The translations under genes and the position numbers were made by a program. A DNA stretch of 7,832 nucleotides from an uncultured Candidatus Pelagibacter sp. (lineage in GTDB: Bacteria > Pseudomonadota > Alphaproteobacteria > Pelagibacterales > Pelagibacteraceae), in assembly GCA_905616435.1 (NCBI GenBank), contig CAJQSU010000017.1, positions 1-7,832 on the forward strand, in the 5' to 3' direction. The notes below the pieces were generated by a model. The model saw only the letters and a program-made list of their open reading frames with translations. It was not told the origin of the DNA and did not search any database. The number at the start of each line of letters is the position of its first letter. Position 1 is the stretch's first letter. Shown in pieces: positions 4,765 to 7,832 of the stretch.

Positions 4765-7623
4765 TTAAGCCGCTGTGTCTTCGTACTCTTCCATTGATGG
4801 ACACGTACAAAATAAGTTTTTATCTCCATAAACATTATCTACTCTAGCAACTGGAGGCCAATATTTAGTTGTTCTTAAAAACTCAGAAGGATATGCGGCC
4901 TCTTCTCTTTCATACTTGTGATCCCACTTATTTGAGGTTAATTCAACGTGAGTATGTGGCGCATTCTTCAGTGGATTATCAATTTTATCATATTCGCCAG
5001 ATTTGATTTTATTAATTTCCTGTTTTATTTTTTGAAGTGTAGAGCAAAATTTATCAATTTCATTCAAACTCTCGCTCTCTGTGGGCTCAATCATCATGGT
5101 GCCTGCTACCGGCCACGACATTGTTGGGGCATGATAGCCAAAATCAATTAATCGTTTTGCAATATCTTCCTCTGTTATTCCTGTGTCATTTTTTATTGAT
5201 CTAATATCGATGATACATTCGTGAGCTACATTGCCAGTTCTACCTTTGTATAAAATAGGAAATGAATCTTTAAGTTTATGTGCAATATAATTTGCATTTA
5301 ATATTGCAACTTGTGAGGCTTTTCTTAAGCCTTCAGAGCCCATCATTTTTATATACATCCATGAAATTGATAAAATACTTGAGCTTCCCCAGGGTGCTGC
5401 AGATACGGCTCCCATTCCTGTTGCTGGGCCACAATCTTTTATCACCGAATGTTTTGGTAAAAACATTTCTAAATGTTTTTTACAGGCTATTGGTCCCATA
5501 CCAGGTCCCCCACCACCATGTGGTATGCAAAATGTTTTATGTAAATTTATATGACAAACATCTGGACCAAAATTTCCAGGTCTTGCAATTCCTACTAATG
5601 CATTTAAATTTGCACCATCCATGTAAACTTGTCCACCATAATCATGAATTAAATCACATATATCAGTTATTTTTTCTTCAAATACACCGTGTGTTGATGG
5701 GTAAGTAACCATAAGTGCAGCTAAATTTTCTGAATGCTCTTCTGCTTTGCTCTTTAAGTCATCATAGTCTACGTTTCCATGTTGATCACATTTCACAACA
5801 ACTACTTTCATACCAACCATTTGAGCACTTGCTGGGTTTGTACCATGTGCAGAACTTGGGATTAAACAAACATTTCGATTTGTTTCATTATTTTTTTCAT
5901 GAAATTTACGTATTACCATTAAACCAGCAAACTCACCTTGTGCTCCAGCATTTGGTTGTAATGAAACACCTGAAAATCCTGTAATTGATCTTAACCAGTT
6001 TTTTAAATCAGTGAACAGCTCTCTATAGCCATCCATTTGCTCTACTGGAGAAAAAGGATGTGGTTGGGAAAACTCTTTCCATGTAACCGGTATCATTTCA
6101 GAAACTGCATTAAGCTTCATGGTGCATGAACCTAAAGCAATCATAGATTTGTTTAAAGCAATGTCTGAGTCTTCTAATTTTTTTAAATATCTGAGCATTT
6201 CTGTTTCAGAGTGATAATTATTAAAAACAGGATGATCTAAATAAGTTGAAGTTCTTAAAAGTTTATCAGGTATATTAGATAAATTTTCACTCATGTTTTC
6301 TTTTATAGTCTCTGAACAATTAAAAATTTTTAATAATTGATTTGCTCTATAGATATTTTTTCTCTCATCAAAAGAAACAGCTAACATTTCAGAATTTACT
6401 TTTCTGATATTAACATGTTGATCTAATGCATTTTTATAAATCTTATCAGTTTTATCTAATGTTTTAATTGTTACGGTATCAAAAAAATGATCTGAATAGA
6501 GTTCATAACCAGATTGTTTTAATTTATCTGCAAAGTTTTTTGTTAGTTGAGAAACACTTTCAGCAATTTTTTTAATACCCTGGGGTCCATGATAGACTGC
6601 ATATGCAGCAGAGACTATTGCCAATAATGCTTGTGCTGTACAAATATTACTTGTGGCTTTATCTCTTCTTATATGTTGCTCTCTTGTTTGAAGAGCAAGT
6701 CTATAAGCTTTTTTACCATGTCTATCTACTGACACTCCAACTATTCTTCCTGGCATTGATCTTTTATATTCATCTTTAGTTGCAAAAAATGCTGCGTGTG
6801 GACCTCCATAACCCATTGGGATCCCAAAACGCTGAGAGCTACCAACTGCAATATCAGCACCTAATTCAGATGGTGTTTTTAACTTAGCAAGAGCTAATAA
6901 ATCGCATACCAAAACTGCTTTTCCATTATGCTTGTGTATTTTGCTTATAGCTTCACTAGGATCCTTGATATCTCCTAAAGTGCCTGGATATTGAATAATC
7001 CCACATATAATATCGTCTTTAATATCTTTATCTTCATCTCCAACTATTATTTCTAAACCTAATGGTTCTGCTCTTGTTCTAATAACATCAATAGTTTGGG
7101 GGTGACAATTTTTTGAGACAAAAACTTTTTTAGTCTCAAATTTAGATATTCTGTAACTTAAACCCATAGCTTCTGCTGCTGCTGTTCCCTCATCTAGAAG
7201 CGATGCATTAGCAATATCCATTCCAGTAAAATCTATAATCATTTGTTGAAAGTTGAGCAACATCTCAAGCCTACCTTGTGCCACTTCAGGCTGGTATGGT
7301 GTATAAGATGTATACCACCCTGGATTTTCTAATATATTTCTAAGTATTACATATGGGGTGTAGGTTCCATAATAGCCCATTCCTATAAAACTTGAATAAA
7401 CTTCATTTTTTTTAGCAATATTTTTTAATTTTCTAAGGGCTTTATATTCAGAGTTTGGATCACCAATATCCAAGTCATCTTTGAGAAGAATTTTTTCTGG
7501 TACAGTATCTTTTATTAACTCATCTAAGCTTTTATATCCCAGCTCTTTAAGCATAATGTCTTGTTCTACTTCAGATGGACCTATGTGTCTTTGTATAAAA
7601 TCTTTTTGAGCATTCTTTAACAT
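4765..7623 (-). CDS. gcvP: Glycine dehydrogenase (aminomethyl-transferring), P protein of the glycine cleavage system
   Basis: A complete single-chain P protein of 952 residues (E. coli, 957). It binds pyridoxal phosphate, decarboxylates glycine and passes the aminomethyl group to the lipoyl arm of GcvH in the cytoplasm. The N-terminus shows the family opening FIQRHIGPSE (9-18). The N-terminal half (to about 440) includes EVAQGRLEML and the GSSQRFGIPMGYGGPHAAFF segment. The C-terminal half begins near ALGSCTMKLN (496-505) and holds SSAHGTNPASAQMVG. The PLP-binding Lys696 sits in NLHKTF, followed by the glycine-rich loop HGGGGPGMGP (702-711). No key residue is missing. The ATG at 7623 directly abuts the gcvH stop (TAAATG) and gives the expected N-terminus. 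Base composition is clearly less AT-rich than the lipid cassette downstream, as expected for a conserved, well-expressed gene. In relatives the gcv operon is often switched by a glycine riboswitch upstream of gcvT, which would lie outside this window. Confidence 0.98.
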   Translation of the reverse strand: MLKNAQKDFIQRHIGPSEVEQDIMLKELGYKSLDELIKDTVPEKILLKDDLDIGDPNSEYKALRKLKNIAKKNEVYSSFIGMGYYGTYTPYVILRNILENPGWYTSYTPYQPEVAQGRLEMLLNFQQMIIDFTGMDIANASLLDEGTAAAEAMGLSYRISKFETKKVFVSKNCHPQTIDVIRTRAEPLGLEIIVGDEDKDIKDDIICGIIQYPGTLGDIKDPSEAISKIHKHNGKAVLVCDLLALAKLKTPSELGADIAVGSSQRFGIPMGYGGPHAAFFATKDEYKRSMPGRIVGVSVDRHGKKAYRLALQTREQHIRRDKATSNICTAQALLAIVSAAYAVYHGPQGIKKIAESVSQLTKNFADKLKQSGYELYSDHFFDTVTIKTLDKTDKIYKNALDQHVNIRKVNSEMLAVSFDERKNIYRANQLLKIFNCSETIKENMSENLSNIPDKLLRTSTYLDHPVFNNYHSETEMLRYLKKLEDSDIALNKSMIALGSCTMKLNAVSEMIPVTWKEFSQPHPFSPVEQMDGYRELFTDLKNWLRSITGFSGVSLQPNAGAQGEFAGLMVIRKFHEKNNETNRNVCLIPSSAHGTNPASAQMVGMKVVVVKCDQHGNVDYDDLKSKAEEHSENLAALMVTYPSTHGVFEEKITDICDLIHDYGGQVYMDGANLNALVGIARPGNFGPDVCHINLHKTFCIPHGGGGPGMGPIACKKHLEMFLPKHSVIKDCGPATGMGAVSAAPWGSSSILSISWMYIKMMGSEGLRKASQVAILNANYIAHKLKDSFPILYKGRTGNVAHECIIDIRSIKNDTGITEEDIAKRLIDFGYHAPTMSWPVAGTMMIEPTESESLNEIDKFCSTLQKIKQEINKIKSGEYDKIDNPLKNAPHTHVELTSNKWDHKYEREEAAYPSEFLRTTKYWPPVARVDNVYGDKNLFCTCPSMEEYEDTAA

Positions 7624-7832
7624 TTAGCTACCACTTTCTTTTGCAAATTTCTCATATTCTTCTTTATTCATTAATGAGTCTATTTCTGTTTTATCTTTGA
7701 TCTTTAATTTAAAAAACCAAGCACCATTTTCTGGGTCAGAATTAATTTTAGCAGGATCGTCAACTATTGATTGATTGTTTTCAACTACTTCACCTGAAAT
7801 AGGAGTATATACATCGCTCGCTGCTTTAGTGG
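7624..7832 (-). CDS. gcvH: Glycine cleavage system H protein (lipoyl carrier), N-terminus cut by window edge
   Basis: The last 68 codons of gcvH plus stop, on the minus strand. The fragment opens with [17 protein letters not shown], which matches the lipoyl-attachment region of H proteins (ESVKAASD...). The Lys at 7825-7827 is the expected lipoylated residue, so the window edge falls just before it. Downstream, [14 protein letters not shown] corresponds to the conserved DPxGxGWL segment, and the chain ends in the usual Glu/Lys-rich helix. H proteins are about 125-130 residues, so roughly the first half is outside. GcvH carries the aminomethyl intermediate from GcvP to GcvT and is reoxidised by lipoamide dehydrogenase. 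A Thr replaces the usual Val before the lipoyl-lysine. The stop codon is immediately followed by the gcvP start, so the two are co-transcribed and probably translationally coupled. gcvT is expected further upstream. Confidence 0.95.
   Translation of the reverse strand, partial: TKAASDVYTPISGEVVENNQSIVDDPAKINSDPENGAWFFKLKIKDKTEIDSLMNKEEYEKFAKESGS

Noticed and set aside
4948..5984. Three plus-strand open frames opposite gcvP (4948-5151, 5280-5708, 5715-5984).
   Set aside because: They lie antisense within the highly conserved gcvP gene, have odd composition (many Leu, His, Phe) and no recognisable domains or start signals. They are shadows of the real gene.
7624..7832. A glycine riboswitch associated with the gcv genes.
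   Set aside because: The right edge is coding sequence of gcvH. Any riboswitch would precede the first gene of the operon outside this window.
1..7832. CRISPR arrays, tRNA or rRNA genes, insertion sequences or phage genes.
   Set aside because: I found no spaced repeats, no cloverleaf-like segments, and no transposase or integrase motifs. The window is filled by the genes listed.

Overview
The window is a densely packed, very AT-rich stretch of bacterial chromosome. The proteins are rich in Lys, Ile and Asn, genes overlap or sit 0 to 13 bases apart, and no stretch of 300 bases lacks a gene. The glycine decarboxylase is a single chain, as in Proteobacteria. Gene content and base composition fit a streamlined marine alphaproteobacterium of the SAR11/Pelagibacterales type. 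That placement is inference, since no rRNA or other phylogenetic marker is present.

Left edge (1-1003): a truncated tspO/MBR-family membrane protein gene on the minus strand diverges from a short-chain dehydrogenase/reductase (SDR) gene on the plus strand. The two starts are only 6 to 21 bases apart. The SDR gene then meets the minus-strand block tail to tail with one base between stop codons.

Middle (1005-4752, all minus strand): a four-gene lipid/oxidation cassette. In transcription order it holds a COG2907-type FAD amine-oxidase-like protein, a DUF1365 protein, a Cfa-like SAM-dependent fatty-acyl methyltransferase and a DUF3833 lipoprotein. Together with the SDR and tspO this is a recurring module. 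In other proteobacteria it travels with photolyase and an ECF sigma/ChrR pair and belongs to the response to light and singlet oxygen. Related proteins in Rhodobacter take part in methylated and furan fatty-acid formation. The Cfa-like enzyme lacks two residues that hold bicarbonate in true cyclopropane synthases, so it is more likely a methyl-transferring relative than a cyclopropane synthase.

Right (4765-7832, minus strand): gcvP, complete, directly preceded by gcvH. gcvH is cut by the window edge almost exactly at its lipoyl-lysine. These are the P and H proteins of the glycine cleavage system, and gcvT probably lies just outside. Only 12 bases separate the gcvP stop from the amine-oxidase-like start, so the photoprotective lipid cassette may be read through from the gcv operon. 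The tail-to-tail and head-to-tail packing leaves almost no room for terminators or separate promoters. The most interesting points are this physical coupling of glycine catabolism to a membrane-lipid stress module, and the unusual Cfa-like enzyme.
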